From Apteryx mantelli (Eukaryota > Chordata > Aves > Apterygiformes > Apterygidae): a stretch of DNA of 64,000 bases. Where the stretch lies: contig NC_089980.1 in NCBI RefSeq assembly GCF_036417845.1, positions 63,238,501-63,302,500 on the forward strand, given 5' to 3'. The notes under the pieces are model-generated. The model saw only the letters and a list, made by a program, of their open reading frames with translations, did not search any database and was not told where the DNA came from. This document shows positions 13,262 to 64,000 of the stretch, piece after piece. The translations under genes and the position numbers were made by a program. Position 1 is the first letter of the stretch, and each line of letters opens with the position of its first letter.

Positions 13262-16192
13262 TAGGGAAGGAGGCAGGGAATACTCAGCCAGTCTGGAGCC
13301 TTTCCCCTGGGAAACCTGCATGCTCGATCACCTCTCTGAAATGCCTGTACACCAATGCACGCAGCATGGGGAACAAACAGGAAGAACTAGAGATGTGTGT
13401 GCGGTCACAGGGCCATGATCTCATTGCCATTACAGAGACATGGTGGGATAGCTCACATGACTGGAGTGCTGTCATGGATGGCTACATGCTTTTTAGGAAA
13501 GACAGGCCAGGAAAGCGAGGTGGTGGAGTTGCTCTTTATGTATGTGAGGGAGCAACTGGAATGTATTGAGCTGTGCCTAGGGGTGGATGAAGAACAAGTT
13601 GAGAGCTTATGGGTAAGGATCAAAGGGCAGGCTAGCATGGGTGACACTGTTGTGGGTGTTTACTACAGGCCACCTGATCAGGAAGAGGAAGTCGATGAGG
13701 CCTTCTACAGACAGCTGGAAGTAGCCTCACGATCCCAGGCCCTGGTTCTCATGGGCGACTTCAACCACCCCGATATCTGCTGGAAAGACAACACAGCTAG
13801 GCACAAACAGTCCTGGAGGTTCCTGCAGAGCATTGATGACAACTTCTTGACACAGGTGGTGGAGGAGCCAACGAGGAGAGGTGTGCTGCTGGACCTCGTA
13901 CTAACAAACAAAGAAGGACTGGTGGAAGATGTGAAGGTCAGGGGCTGCCTTGGCTGCAGTGACCATGAGATGGTGCAGTTCAGGATCCTGCGAGGAGGCA
14001 GCAGGGCACTAAGTAGGATCGCAACCCTGGACTTCAGGAGAGCAAACTTTGGCCTCTTCAGGGACCTACTTGGAGGAATCCCATGGGTTAGGGTCCTAGA
14101 AGGAAGGGGCGTTCAAGAGAGCTGGTTAATATTCAAACATCACCTCCTCCAGGCTCAAGAGCGGTGCATCCCTATGAGTAGGAAGTCGAGCAAAGGAGGC
14201 AGGAGACCTGCATGGATGAGCAAGGAGCTCCTGGCAAAACTCAACCAGAAGAAGGAAGTCTACAGAAAGTGGAAAGGGGGACAGGCCACTTGGGAGGAAT
14301 ATAGGAATGTTGTCAGAGTATGCAGGGATGCGACGAGGAAGGCTAAGGCCCGTTTGGAATTAAATCTGGCTAGAGATGTCAAGGACAACAAGAAGGGCTT
14401 TTTCAAATACATCAGTAGCAAGAGGAAGACTAGGGAAAATGTGGGCCCTTTGCTGAACGGGGTGGGTGCCCTGGTGACCAAGGATACAGAGAAGGCAGAG
14501 TTACTGAATGCCTTCTTTGCTTCAGTCTTTACTGCTCAGGCCAGCCCTCAGGAACCCCCGATCCTGGAGGCAAGAGAGAAAGTCTGGAGGAAGGAAGACT
14601 TTCCCTCGGTCGAGGAGGATCGGGTTAGAGATCATTTAAGCAAACTTGACACCCACAAATCCATGGGCCCTGATGGGATGCACCCATGAGTGCTGAGGGA
14701 GCTGGCGGATGTCATTGCTAAGCCACTCTCCATCATCTTTGAAAGGTCATGGAGAACAGGAGAGGTGCCTGAAGACTGGAAGAAAGCCAGTGTCACCCCA
14801 GTCTTCAAAAAGGGCAAGAAGGAGGACGCAGGGAACTACAGGCCAGTCAGCCTCACCTCCATCCCTGGAAAGGTGATCGAGCAGCTCATCCTGGAGGCCA
14901 TCTCCAAGCACGTGGAGGAAAAGAAAGTGATCAGGAGTAGTCAGCATGGCTTCACCGAGAGGAAATCATGCTTAACCAATCTGACAGCCTTCTATGTTGG
15001 AATGACTGGCTGGGTAGATGAGGGGAGAGCAGTGGATGTTGTCTCCCTTGACTTCAGCAAGGCTTTTGACACTGTCTCCCATAGCATCCTCATAGACAAG
15101 CTCAGGAAGTGTGGGCTAGATGAGTGGACAGTGAGGTGGATTGAGAACTGGCTGAATGGCAGAGCTCAGAGAGTTGTGATCAGTGGCACAGAGTCTAGTT
15201 GGAGGCCTGTAGCTAGCGGTGTCCCCCAGGGGTCAGGACTGGGTCCAGTCTTGTTCAACTTCTTCATCAATGACCTGGATGAAGGGACAGAGTGCACCCT
15301 CAGCAAGTTTGCTGACGATACAAAACTGGGAGGAGTGGCCGATACCCCAGAGGGCTGTGCTGCCATTCAGAGAGACCTGGACAGGCTGGAGAGGTGGGCA
15401 GAGAGGAACCTCATGAAGTTCAACAAAGGCAAGTGCAGGGTCCTGCACCTGGGGAGGAATAACCCCGTGCACCAGTACAGGTTGGGGGTTGACCTGCTGG
15501 AAAGCAGCTCTGCGGAGAAGGACCTGGGAGTGCTGATGGACACCAAGTTAAGCATGAGGCAGCAATGTGCCCTTGTGGCCAAGAAGGCCAATGGTATCCT
15601 GGGCTGCATCAGGAAGAGTGTTGCCAGCAGGTCGAGGGAGGTGATCCTCCCCCTCTACTCAGCCCTGGTGAGGCCACATCTGGAGTGCTGTGTCCAGTTC
15701 TGGGCTCCCCAGGACAAGAGGGATGTGGCACTACTGGAGCAAGTCCAGCGGAGGGCCACAAAGATGATTAGGGGACTGGAGCATCTCTCTTATGAGGAAA
15801 GGCTGAGAGAGCTGGGCCTGTTTAGCCTGGAGAAGAGAAGGCTGAGAGGAGATCTTATCAATGTGTACAAGTATCTGAAGGGAGGGTGTCAAGAGGATGG
15901 AGCCAGACTCTTTTCAGTGGTGCCCAGTGACAGGACGCGAGGCAACGGGCACAAACTGAAACACAGACACTTCCATCTGAACATGAGGAAAAACTTTTTC
16001 ACTGTGAGGGTGACAGAGCACTGGAACAGGTTGCCCAAAGAGGTTGTGGAGTCTCCTTCTCTGGAGATATTCAAAACACACCTGGATGCAATCCTGTGCA
16101 ATGTGCTCTAGGTGACCCTGCTTGAGCAGGGGGGTTGGACTAGATGATCTTCAGAGGTCCCTTCCAACCTCAGCAATTCTGTGGTTCTGTGA
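13262..16192 (+). mobile_element. CR1 LINE, long 5'-truncated copy with endonuclease and RT
   Basis: About 2.9 kb of CR1 in the + direction, covering ORF2 and the 3' end. The AP-type endonuclease region starts with TNARS near 13351 and has GDFN at 13754-13765 and SDH at 13958-13966. The reverse transcriptase follows, with [19 protein letters not shown] (motif A), [10 protein letters not shown] (motif B) and FADD at 15308-15319 (catalytic motif C). The 3' UTR ends with CCTTCCAACCTCAGCAATTC and a short octamer-like tail. CR1 is a non-LTR retrotransposon that copies by target-primed reverse transcription. ORF1 and the 5' UTR are missing. The 5' boundary is approximate. Confidence 0.93.
13330..16111 (+). 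pseudogene. CR1 ORF2 (endonuclease-reverse transcriptase), two disabling lesions
   Basis: The ORF2 reading frame is interrupted twice. First, TATG is tandemly duplicated at 13537-13544 inside the VALYV motif, shifting the frame by +1, so the endonuclease start (frame of 13180-13569) is separated from the rest. Second, TGA at 14687-14689 stands where the family normally has Arg after MHP; a CGA to TGA change at a CpG is the simplest explanation. After that stop the RT part is open for about 470 codons to TAG at 16111. All EN and RT catalytic motifs listed for the element are intact at the residue level. The copy is therefore not autonomous. Confidence 0.9.
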
Positions 16193-17477
16193 AGTCTAAG
16201 AGACTACTCTCCTTTGCTCTCTTCCCCTCACAGCCTCCCTCACACCCTCAGAAATGTTCACACTTCCATCTGGGAGCCAAATTGCAACTTCTATTTACAA
16301 AAGGAAAAAAGATTGCAATTTTGTTTTAATGAAAGTGTTGGTTTCCAAAAGAAAATGCATCATTATGATCCCATGAACAGAGTTAAGGGCCCAGATTACC
16401 CCATTGCAAGGAAATGCTTTCCAGCACACCTCTCCAGATTCCTCGAGACACTCATCAGTTGACTAGTGCAATGCTAACAGACTCAACTACGCTCAGCAAT
16501 ACCTAGATTTCCTCAGGGCTTTCTATGAATTAATATCACCTTTCGCACTGGCTGCAGCTCTGCTTACAGGGCCAAGTTCTCTTAACCTGTTCATTTTGAA
16601 ATCTGAAAGTTGTGCCCTCAAAAGCATCACCTGCTCTGTAAGCCAGGTGCCTGGCCTCCTTGTTCTGTGAAATGTGTGTGTGCACGAAACTGTATTCTTC
16701 TGCTCTTCTTTTTCAATAATGCTTTGTGCTCTGCCCAGGTTCAATCTGCACCAGGGACAGTGAAGAACAGGCTGCCTACATTGAACCAGCTTCTAACAAA
16801 TTGTCTGGTTTGGAGCTACTCAGTGTCCCACCACCCAGGGCACAGAGGTATCAGGCCATGCCTCTGATGGGCACTTGTATTGACTGAAATACCTTTTACG
16901 GGCAGGCTGCATTTTGCTCCTTTCCCCCTCACCACACAGTATATCTTCACAATTTTCACTTAAACATGCTATGCATGGAAGCATATATATACTACTTAGT
17001 CACAGGCAAGATGAAAACTCAACAGCCCAACAAATATAACAAATAAATGTTGCAAGTAATATTTCCTTAATCAGAGATGTAAAAAAAAAAAAAAAAAAAA
17101 AAAAAAGAGCAGAAAGATACACATCCAAGCCAGCAATCAGCCATGAAAACTAGACTTGGCTAATTATATATGCAGGGGATATCTGAAAGTTTTGAAATGG
17201 CTCTTTTACTGCTGATTTCTCCATCCAGGGATACTTTCTCCCTTGAGAACAAAGGGGAGGAAGAGAAGAATGATTGCATCAAAAGAGGGATCAGTGCCTG
17301 GCCTTCAATGTGACAGTGTTGGCCAAGACCCTAACTCATGCTTTGGCAGATGACAATTGCCTGTTTACATGTGAATTGTTAGAGCTCAAGGAAGCTGGTG
17401 GATACAGGACTGTGCACGTTTAGGGCCTGTGAGATGCAAGGGAGAAATTTGTTAATTCGTAAGACACTACTTAGCCA
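16193..17477. other. Intergenic sequence between two CR1 copies
   Basis: Unique sequence with a 26-base A run. Nothing else is recognised. Confidence 0.7.
17081..17106 (+). repeat. Run of 26 A
   Basis: This uninterrupted A run is in intergenic sequence. I see no retroposed gene or SINE upstream of it, so it is recorded as a simple homopolymer. Confidence 0.9.
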
Positions 17478-18124
17478 AGAGATAGCTGAGAAAGTAAGAC
17501 AGGCAAAGGGCAATGCCAACAGCCTCCTGGGCTGCCTTAGGAGGACCATTGCCAGCAGGTCGAGGGAAGTGATCCTTCCCCTCTACTCAGCCCTGGTGAG
17601 GCCACAGCTGGAGTGCTGGGTCCAGTGCTGGGCTCCCCAGTTCAAGAGAGATGTGGACATACTGGAGCGAGTCCAGCAAAGGGTCTTGAAGATGGTGAAG
17701 GGATTAGAGCATCTGTCATAGGAGGAGAGGCTGAAAGAGCTGGGACTGTTCAGCCTGAGGAAGAGAAGCCTGAGGGGGGATCTGATCAATGTGTATAAAT
17801 ACCTGAAGGGGACAGGGAAGGAGAGTAAAGAAGATGGAGCCAGACTCTTCTCACTGGCATCCAGTAAGACCAAGGGGCAGAGGGCACAAATTGAAATACA
17901 GGAAATTCCATTTAAACATGAGAAAAAAGACATTTTTACTGTGAGGGTGACTGAGCACTGGCACAAGTTGCCCAGAGAGGTAGTGGAGTCTCCCTAGAAA
18001 TATTCAAAACCTGCTTGGATGCAGGCCTGAACAGCCTGCTCTAGCTGACCCTGCTTTAAGCAGGGTTTGGACTGGACGATCTCCAGAGGTCCCTTCCAAC
18101 CTTAGCAGTTCTGTGATTCTGTAA
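17478..18124 (+). mobile_element. CR1 LINE 3' fragment
   Basis: This + direction copy covers the last part of RT ([27 protein letters not shown]) and the 3' UTR, ending GGTCCCTTCCAACCTTAGCA and TTCTGTGATTCTGT. It is 5'-truncated. It carries a stop inside the RT sequence (TAG after CATCTGTCA near 17718) and frameshifts after it, so it is dead. It lies about 1.3 kb downstream of the long CR1 in the same orientation but differs enough to be a separate insertion. Confidence 0.9.
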
Positions 18125-18244
18125 TAATTTTTGTCCAATAAGTAAGTCTAATATGAAAATTTCCTGGAGTTTGAGCTTTGCTTCTATGATATTTTGATTC
18201 TGATTTTATCTGGCTGGCTGCATGATGTAGTGGTTGAAATTAGT

Positions 18245-18850
18245 CAAAACTTGTACACTACGTCAGGCTGGAAGGAACCTTTGGAAATCTGGTCCAACCC
18301 ACTGCTCAAAGCAAGGTCAATGTCAGATTAGAAGCAGGCTGATGAGGACCCTGCCCAGTCAAGTTATGAGTTTGTCCAGGGATGGAGTTTCCCCTACCTC
18401 TCTGGGCCCCTGTCCCAGTATTTGACCACCCCCATGGCAAAAATATTTTCCTAATACTTCACTGAAATTTCCCTTGTTGCAGTTTGCAACATGCACCTTG
18501 CCCTTCGTCCTTTCACTGTGTGCCTTCGAGAAAAGTTTGGCTCCATTTTCTTTATAACCCCCATTCGGTTGTAGAAGTCAGGAATTAGATCCCCCCTCCG
18601 CAAGCCTTCCCTTCCCAGGCTGAGCAAACACAGCTCGCAGCCTCTTCTTCCATGTCACATGCTCCCACCCCCTCTACCATTGCAGTGACCCTGTGCTTAA
18701 TTCGCTCCTGTTTGTCTTGTACTGGGAGGCCCACAGGACTCCATGTGCAGGCTCACAAGTGCTGAATAGAGGGGGATAATTGCTTTGCTGAACCCGCTAT
18801 GTCCTTGCTAAGACTGCTAGGATGTGACTGGCAATCATCACCACAAGGGC
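18245..18850 (-). mobile_element. CR1 LINE 3' fragment, diverged
   Basis: On the + strand it reads as the reverse complement of a CR1 3' end: GGCTGGAAGGAACCTTTGGA, CAACCCACTGCTCAAAGCA, then GGGATGGAGTTTCCCCTACC and onward to the GCTGAGCAAACACAGCTC and CTGCTCCTGTTTGTC-like parts of RT. The element therefore points to the minus strand. It is more diverged than the copies at 13.3 and 31.3 kb. The limits are approximate. Confidence 0.8.
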
Positions 18851-21199
18851 ATGCTGCTGGTGCTTCTTTGGTGGGAGCTGTGTGGTGGTTCCCCATGCGC
18901 TTCTTCTGCTGTTCAGACTGTTTTCAGAGCTGGGTAAAGAAGTAACATAACTGGTGTTAAAGAGTAATGGCAACTGTTAGCACCCGAGGACAAGGCCCCG
19001 AGGCTGTTGCCATTGCCTTTGACATTTGACTTTTGTGATTTTCACACATCAGCTACAATTCTGTCCTTATTCTGCTCCCAGTGTTCATTCCCATCAGGGC
19101 AGTACTTTTCACTGACTGTTGTGGTGCAACTGGCACACTGATGTGGCACAAATCCTGCAGGAGTGCTCTCTGCTTTATGGGCCACAAAAGCATGATGAGA
19201 AAGAGAGCAGCAATACAAGGCATGGCTTTGTTTTCAAATGTTACCAGCTAAGGCTCCTCAGGCAGACTAGCCACTCTCCAGGGGTGGGATTTTTTAGACA
19301 TTCAATGATGCCAGTCTTCCCATGGCAAGCAGAGCGGGGCTGCTGCAGCATTGGCCTCATTTTCTTTGGTGTTTACCTCATTCTCTTCTCTCAGAGGAAG
19401 GCAGCTCTTCACATGAATAATATCTATCTGCCTGGCTAGAAAAAAGGACATGCAGTTTGGGTCCAGAAAATGATATAGCTTCTTTTAGGGAGGGAACCAC
19501 AAGTAAGGTTTTACATTGTTCAGTGGGCTGGGTGACCTCCTGTGAAGGCCTTCAGCTATCTTTCCAAATGACACCCAATGCTTCCTGCATCATTGAAGAG
19601 CTCTTCTGTTCACATCCAGGGTCCCCATGCTGGGCTCTGGCTGCCCTGGAGAACTCTTGGCATTTCTCAAATGCTGGTGATTGTTACTGCTGCCTTTGAG
19701 GCAGAAATCCCAGTTCTCACAAAAATATGGTACAGTGATCGGAGATTAGCATCTGGAACTGACCAGGACCAGACAATGCTTCAAGCAACCCCTTCGCCTG
19801 TCTTTATTCTCCCCGCCCCTTTCCTGGTTGTGTTTTTCTCCCTTTATTTTTCAGCTTTATAGAATTCCCATACTGGGCAGGGCCTTCACATTCCACTGCC
19901 CTGGAAGGACTTGGACCAGAGGCAATGCAGACACAAGCTGTGTAGATTTTCTCTCTGTGGGGATCCTCCCTCTCCTCCATCCCATTCCCTCAAGGATCAT
20001 TCAGACACGAAGACAGTGTTGGTGCAACACCAGTCAGAGCCTGTGAAGGGACACAGCATTCTCCAAGCTGGCGCCCAGGGCTTGGTGACCAGATGCAGAT
20101 GTGGATTTGCCAGCAAGGGGTTGTGGGAGGAGAGCTAGTGGAGGGACAGACCCATCCCTCTCCTATTAGCACCATTCAGAGCAGTACAATGTCCCTTGCC
20201 ACATAATGCAGTCACAAGTCTGTGCAGCTATTTAAATCAAGACCAGGTTTACCTCCGACCAGACGCACTGTTCTTTATGCTGCAGGGTGAAGTCCGGTCC
20301 CTACTGCAGCACAGCAGGAACAGCTTGTCGCAAGGAGAGCAGGGAAGGAATAAGGAAAGGGGAAGGTGGCCCCATGGTCAGGGCATTGCCAGGGGCTTGG
20401 AGAGAGGATCTAGATGGGAAGTGGCCTTCCCGATCCACATGGCTTTGGTTACCTCTCTAATCCTGTCACCTCTTAGATAAATAAAGAGCAGTGTGCAAAA
20501 TAGCATCATCTCTTTGAGAAACTGGCTATCATGATAATGCGCTACCCTGCTCGTTGGGCAGAGGATGTAAATACATCAGTCTGATCACCTCATTCAGCAC
20601 AGCGGACTTATCCAGAACCTGAAGTGAAGGGAACAGATTATATGCCATAGCATTTCATGCATTTCTCTGTTGTGTCTTACTGCTGACTTCGCACCAGCTG
20701 GTTTAGTTTCCCAGAAGATCTACACTGGGTAGGAACAGTGCGCAGCGCCCTCCAGCCCCTACCCTCAACATGTCCCACTTGCTCCTCAGCTGAGGCTGGG
20801 GAAAGGAAATTACAGCCTCAGCTCTTCACCCATGGTGACATCCCTGTACTGGGACTGCGACTGGGACAAGGGTGCTTCCAGCAGGCAAATGAATGAAACA
20901 GATCTCTGCAGCTGAACAAAACAAAACCCACCTGTGGCCTCTGAGGAGAAAATGCAGAATGCATTGGCTGTGGGGTAGGGAATATCACCTTTAAACAGTA
21001 GGCCAAACCATCAGCTAGAGCAACTGGGCCCTGCTCTTTCAAATCACTGGCACAAGTCCCATTCACACCAGCTAAAGACTGGGCTGTGGGCCAAGGCATC
21101 ACTTTGATTTAATAAAGAAAAAATATTCTTTTATTGAATATATCCTTTGGAATTGTAAAAAGTCACTGAATTATCACTGAATAAATTTGGAGGGAATCT
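18851..21199. other. Intergenic sequence, no gene recognised
   Basis: Between two minus-strand CR1 fragments. Somewhat richer in G and C than the flanks, with several short ORFs of no recognisable family. A minus-strand AATAAA lies at 21135-21130. Confidence 0.7.
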
Positions 21200-21870
21200 C
21201 TGGAGGACTCATATTCAACTTACCCACAAAGACCCCCAAGCCCTTTTCTGCAAAACTGCTTTCTAGACAGATAGCCCTAGCCTGTACTGCTGCAAGGGGT
21301 TATTCTATCCCACATACCAGACTTTGCATTTCTTTTGTTGAACTTCATGAGGTTCTTGTCAGCCCATTTCTCCCGCCTGTCAAGGTCTCTCTGAATAGCA
21401 GCTCTGCCTCCCAGAGCATCACCCACTCCTCCCTCTCTGTCAAATTTGGTATCAGCTGCAAACTTTCTGGCAGTGAACTCCATCTCATTGTCCAGGTCAT
21501 TAGACAGTACTGGCCCCAGTACTGACCCTGAGGGGTGGCCCTTGTATCCAGCTGTCATTTGGACTTTGCACTGTTGATCACAACTCTTTGAGCCCGGCAA
21601 CCCAAATACTTTTACATCTACCTTAAAGTCCAAGTACCCAAGCCCTATCTCAGCAATTTGGCTACAAGAACACTATGAAGGACTATGCCAAAAGCCTCAC
21701 AAAAGTCAAGGTAAATGATGTGCACTGTTCTCCCCCTGTCCACAGACTGGTCAGGAATGATTTGTTCTTGGTAAATCCATGCTAGCTGTTCATAACCACC
21801 TTCTTAAGGGGACAATGTACCTACATGCTTTCACTCCCTTAAAAAAACTTGGCACCTTCTCTTCTCCCAA
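21200..21870 (-). mobile_element. CR1 LINE internal (RT) fragment
   Basis: Read on the minus strand it encodes decayed RT motifs, including GSVLGPVLSNDLDNE near motif B/C and KFAADTKFD, where the catalytic FADD has become FAAD, followed by [20 protein letters not shown]. The sequence continues upstream through the TWFTKAFDIVLHSVL-like region in degraded form. It lacks the CR1 3' terminus. It lies just downstream of the likely FNDC1 poly(A) sites, in the same orientation as the gene. Confidence 0.85.
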
Positions 21871-21981
21871 GAAAGACTTTCTGGTATCTAACAATTTGTC
21901 AGTCTGTCAGATTACTTGACACAGATGACCAAAAGAGGATGAATTTAAGAATAAAATAGAAATGGAACCATGTATTATAGG

Positions 21982-21987
21982 TTTATT
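21982..21987 (-). terminator. Candidate FNDC1 poly(A) signal AATAAA
   Basis: AATAAA lies on the minus strand, followed downstream by a T-rich stretch (TTTCTATTTTATTC) that could act as a downstream element. An ATTAAA sits about 115 bp upstream (22105-22100), and a further AATAAA occurs at 21135-21130, beyond a CR1 fragment. The choice among them is a guess without transcript data. Confidence 0.3.
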
Positions 21988-23070
21988 AGGGAAAAAATTT
22001 ATATTTCAAGAACATGTATTTGGCACTGTACTGAAGCAAAAGTATTTGAGAACAATTAAAATGTTCAAACCCAGATCACTGTGAAAAATAAAAGGGTCTT
22101 TTAATCATTTTGGTTCCTTTTCTCCTCATATAATTAACAATAACTACAGGAAGCAACTCAAAAGACATTAGTCCTATACTGCATGTAAACTAGAATGAGA
22201 GTGGTCAGTGGACCAGGGACTGGACCTGTCCCCCAGGTATGCTGCTATTCTCCCATGCCATCAGAACGCTGGAATCTCATTAACATGAGCAAAAGTTGCT
22301 AAGGTGTTACAAGGACATGGTAAGACCATGGTAGTTACAGAATAAACCCTAAATGCTAAATTGCCCAGAAGGAATACTAAAATCCTGTAGTATCTCAAGC
22401 ATCCAAATGCCTGATTAAGATCATCATTATGCCCTTCAGCCAAGCCAGCTTTTGCTTTCTGATTTGGATGGAAGAGATTTCTGTAGTATCTTGGAGGAAG
22501 TATATCCCAATTCATCCCCAGGGTGGATCAAAGTCAAAGGAGTTTCCTGCTAGCTGAATTGGTGGCTTGGACTTCTTTTTGGGGGGAAAATAAAAGTTAA
22601 AACCAGTTTCCAATTTGCAAGTTGCTTGTCCCATGCCTTTGCACAGTGAAGTGAAAGATACTGATAAGGAATAAATAACATACTGGTAAGATGAGAGCGG
22701 ATCAAAGAAAAGTTGCACTAAACCTTTTAAACTGTAAAGGATAGAAAGTTTAACTGATGCTGATAAACTGCTGGATGAGTGTTTTTGCTAGACTATACAG
22801 TGACACACTAACAAGGGTAGAGGGATGGACTCCCATTGAACACCCAGTCCAAAGGCTGCCAAGGAAGCTTGACACAGGTCTTTGATCAATAAATCAAGTG
22901 TCAGTTCAACAGTACTCACAAGAAGAATACAGCTCTTTCCATGGTGAATATATTGTGCATAGTAATATCTCAAAGAATTAACAGCACCAAACATATTTAT
23001 CTAGTGAACAAGAAAATCGCAGCATCTCTAAGCAGTACTTCTGCAGATGTACAGTACTGTATTCATATAG

Positions 23071-23086
23071 ATATATATATATATAT
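23071..23086. repeat. (AT)8 run in probable 3' UTR
   Basis: Short AT dinucleotide run inside the probable FNDC1 3' UTR. Confidence 0.85.
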
Positions 23087-23658
23087 AAAAGTGAATTTAC
23101 ATTGTGACCTGGTGTTTAGTCCAGCAACGGGCAAACCCACAGAGTAAGTCTTCAGGAGAATATATTGCCTTTGGTGGGTGACATGACTGCATAATGGAGC
23201 CCTGCAGCGCTGCGCTCAGCTGAGGCAGCGGCCGAGCCTGCCGCTGGCAGCCAGGAGCAGAGTTGAGCATTTCTTTAAGCAAGCACAGCATGCTTAGGTC
23301 ATTCCCGCAAGATATAAGAGACTTCCAAATTTTCATAACTAATACAGTTTTAGCTTTCACAGGTCACGCACGTTGCAACCACTTCTCGGTGCCTTAAAGA
23401 CCCAGAGAAGGAAGGTAGGACACCATACTTAAATCCTGTCCATGCTTCCAAATAGAGAAATCAAGCAGCACCACAGGTTTTGGCTGATGAAGTGGGGCCA
23501 CATTTGGCTTGATGAGGGTTTCCTGAGCAGCTGATCTTCACTGGTTTGCCTCATTTTTCTTTTTTTCTCTTTTCCAAATCAGCTGCTCACAGTCCTCCAG
23601 CAGAAATCATCCAAAAAGCATGGTCAGTGTGTCCTGCCTGGGATGGGAAAGCAGACTG

Positions 23659-63928
<40,270 letters not shown>

Positions 63929-64000
63929 CTGGAAAAAAAAAAAGAAAAGACAATCTTTATTCATAACAAAAGAAGCACAAAAACTGACCAAGAAGAGAAA
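63929..64000 (-). other. FNDC1 intron, 3' end only
   Basis: This is the last 72 bases of the intron preceding the giant exon, ending in a long pyrimidine tract and CCAG. The rest of the intron and the upstream exons are outside the window. Confidence 0.85.

Larger units (their letters stand above)
21982..23658 (-). other. FNDC1: FNDC1 3' UTR (probable extent)
   Basis: This is non-coding sequence directly after the stop codon. It contains a short AT dinucleotide run (23071-23086) and a GC-rich, CpG-containing patch at about 23198-23256. No canonical AATAAA occurs on the minus strand close to the stop; the first good signals are ATTAAA at 22105-22100 and AATAAA at 21987-21982, giving a UTR of about 1.6 kb. 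Weaker variants (AATATA, AATACA) occur nearer the stop, so shorter forms are possible. The extent is an inference. Confidence 0.4.

Noticed and set aside
13284..15609. Several antisense ORFs over the long CR1
   Set aside because: Shadows of the CR1 ORF2 reading frame; no known antisense gene in CR1.
17081..17106. A-run as the tail of a processed pseudogene or SINE
   Set aside because: No gene-like or SINE-like sequence upstream and no visible flanking duplication.
63929..63953. Methionine start of the 749-residue minus-strand frame
   Set aside because: These bases are the intron pyrimidine tract and AG acceptor; the reading frame is simply open across the splice site.

Overview
The window is vertebrate nuclear DNA, almost certainly from a bird. 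Spliced coding exons are short and far apart in AT-rich non-coding sequence, and the dominant interspersed repeats are CR1 LINEs, several with the CAGAATCA-type 3' terminal repeats typical of avian CR1. The sequence alone does not fix the species.

The only gene I can support is the 3' two-thirds of FNDC1 (fibronectin type III domain containing 1, also called AGS8), on the minus strand. Thirteen coding exons run from a 2.2 kb exon at 63928-61724 to the stop codon at 23661-23659. Every junction has GT/AG borders and compatible phase. The joined exons give 1,296 residues: a Ser-rich disordered region, a Gly/Asn/Asp turn-rich region, a pure Thr tract, an acidic/Thr linker, a C-terminal FN3 domain, and a Cys-containing C-terminal module shared with the paralogue ABI3BP (TARSH). 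The 5' end of the gene, with the signal peptide and the N-terminal FN3 repeats expected from the family, lies beyond position 64000.

Layout: 1-21.2 kb is intergenic sequence downstream of FNDC1. It holds CR1 copies at about 7.0-7.6, 13.3-16.2, 17.5-18.1 and 18.2-18.9 kb; a fifth copy at 21.2-21.9 kb lies just beyond the probable FNDC1 3' end. The 13.3-16.2 kb copy is a long 5'-truncated element whose endonuclease-reverse transcriptase frame is broken only by a 4-base tandem duplication and one TGA. About 22-23.66 kb is the probable FNDC1 3' UTR, with candidate poly(A) signals near 22.0-22.1 kb. From 23.66 to 64 kb is the FNDC1 gene body, with introns of about 1 to 10 kb containing three recognisable CR1 3' ends, one probable ancient CR1 and a few short simple or tandem repeats.

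I found no RNA gene, CRISPR array, DNA transposon, endogenous retrovirus or second protein-coding gene that I can defend, and no evidence of a new biological system. The most interesting observations concern FNDC1 itself (pure Thr tract, turn-rich repeated motif, acidic Tyr motifs, a 69-bp exon with a weak donor, a 30-bp microexon) and the well-preserved CR1 copy.
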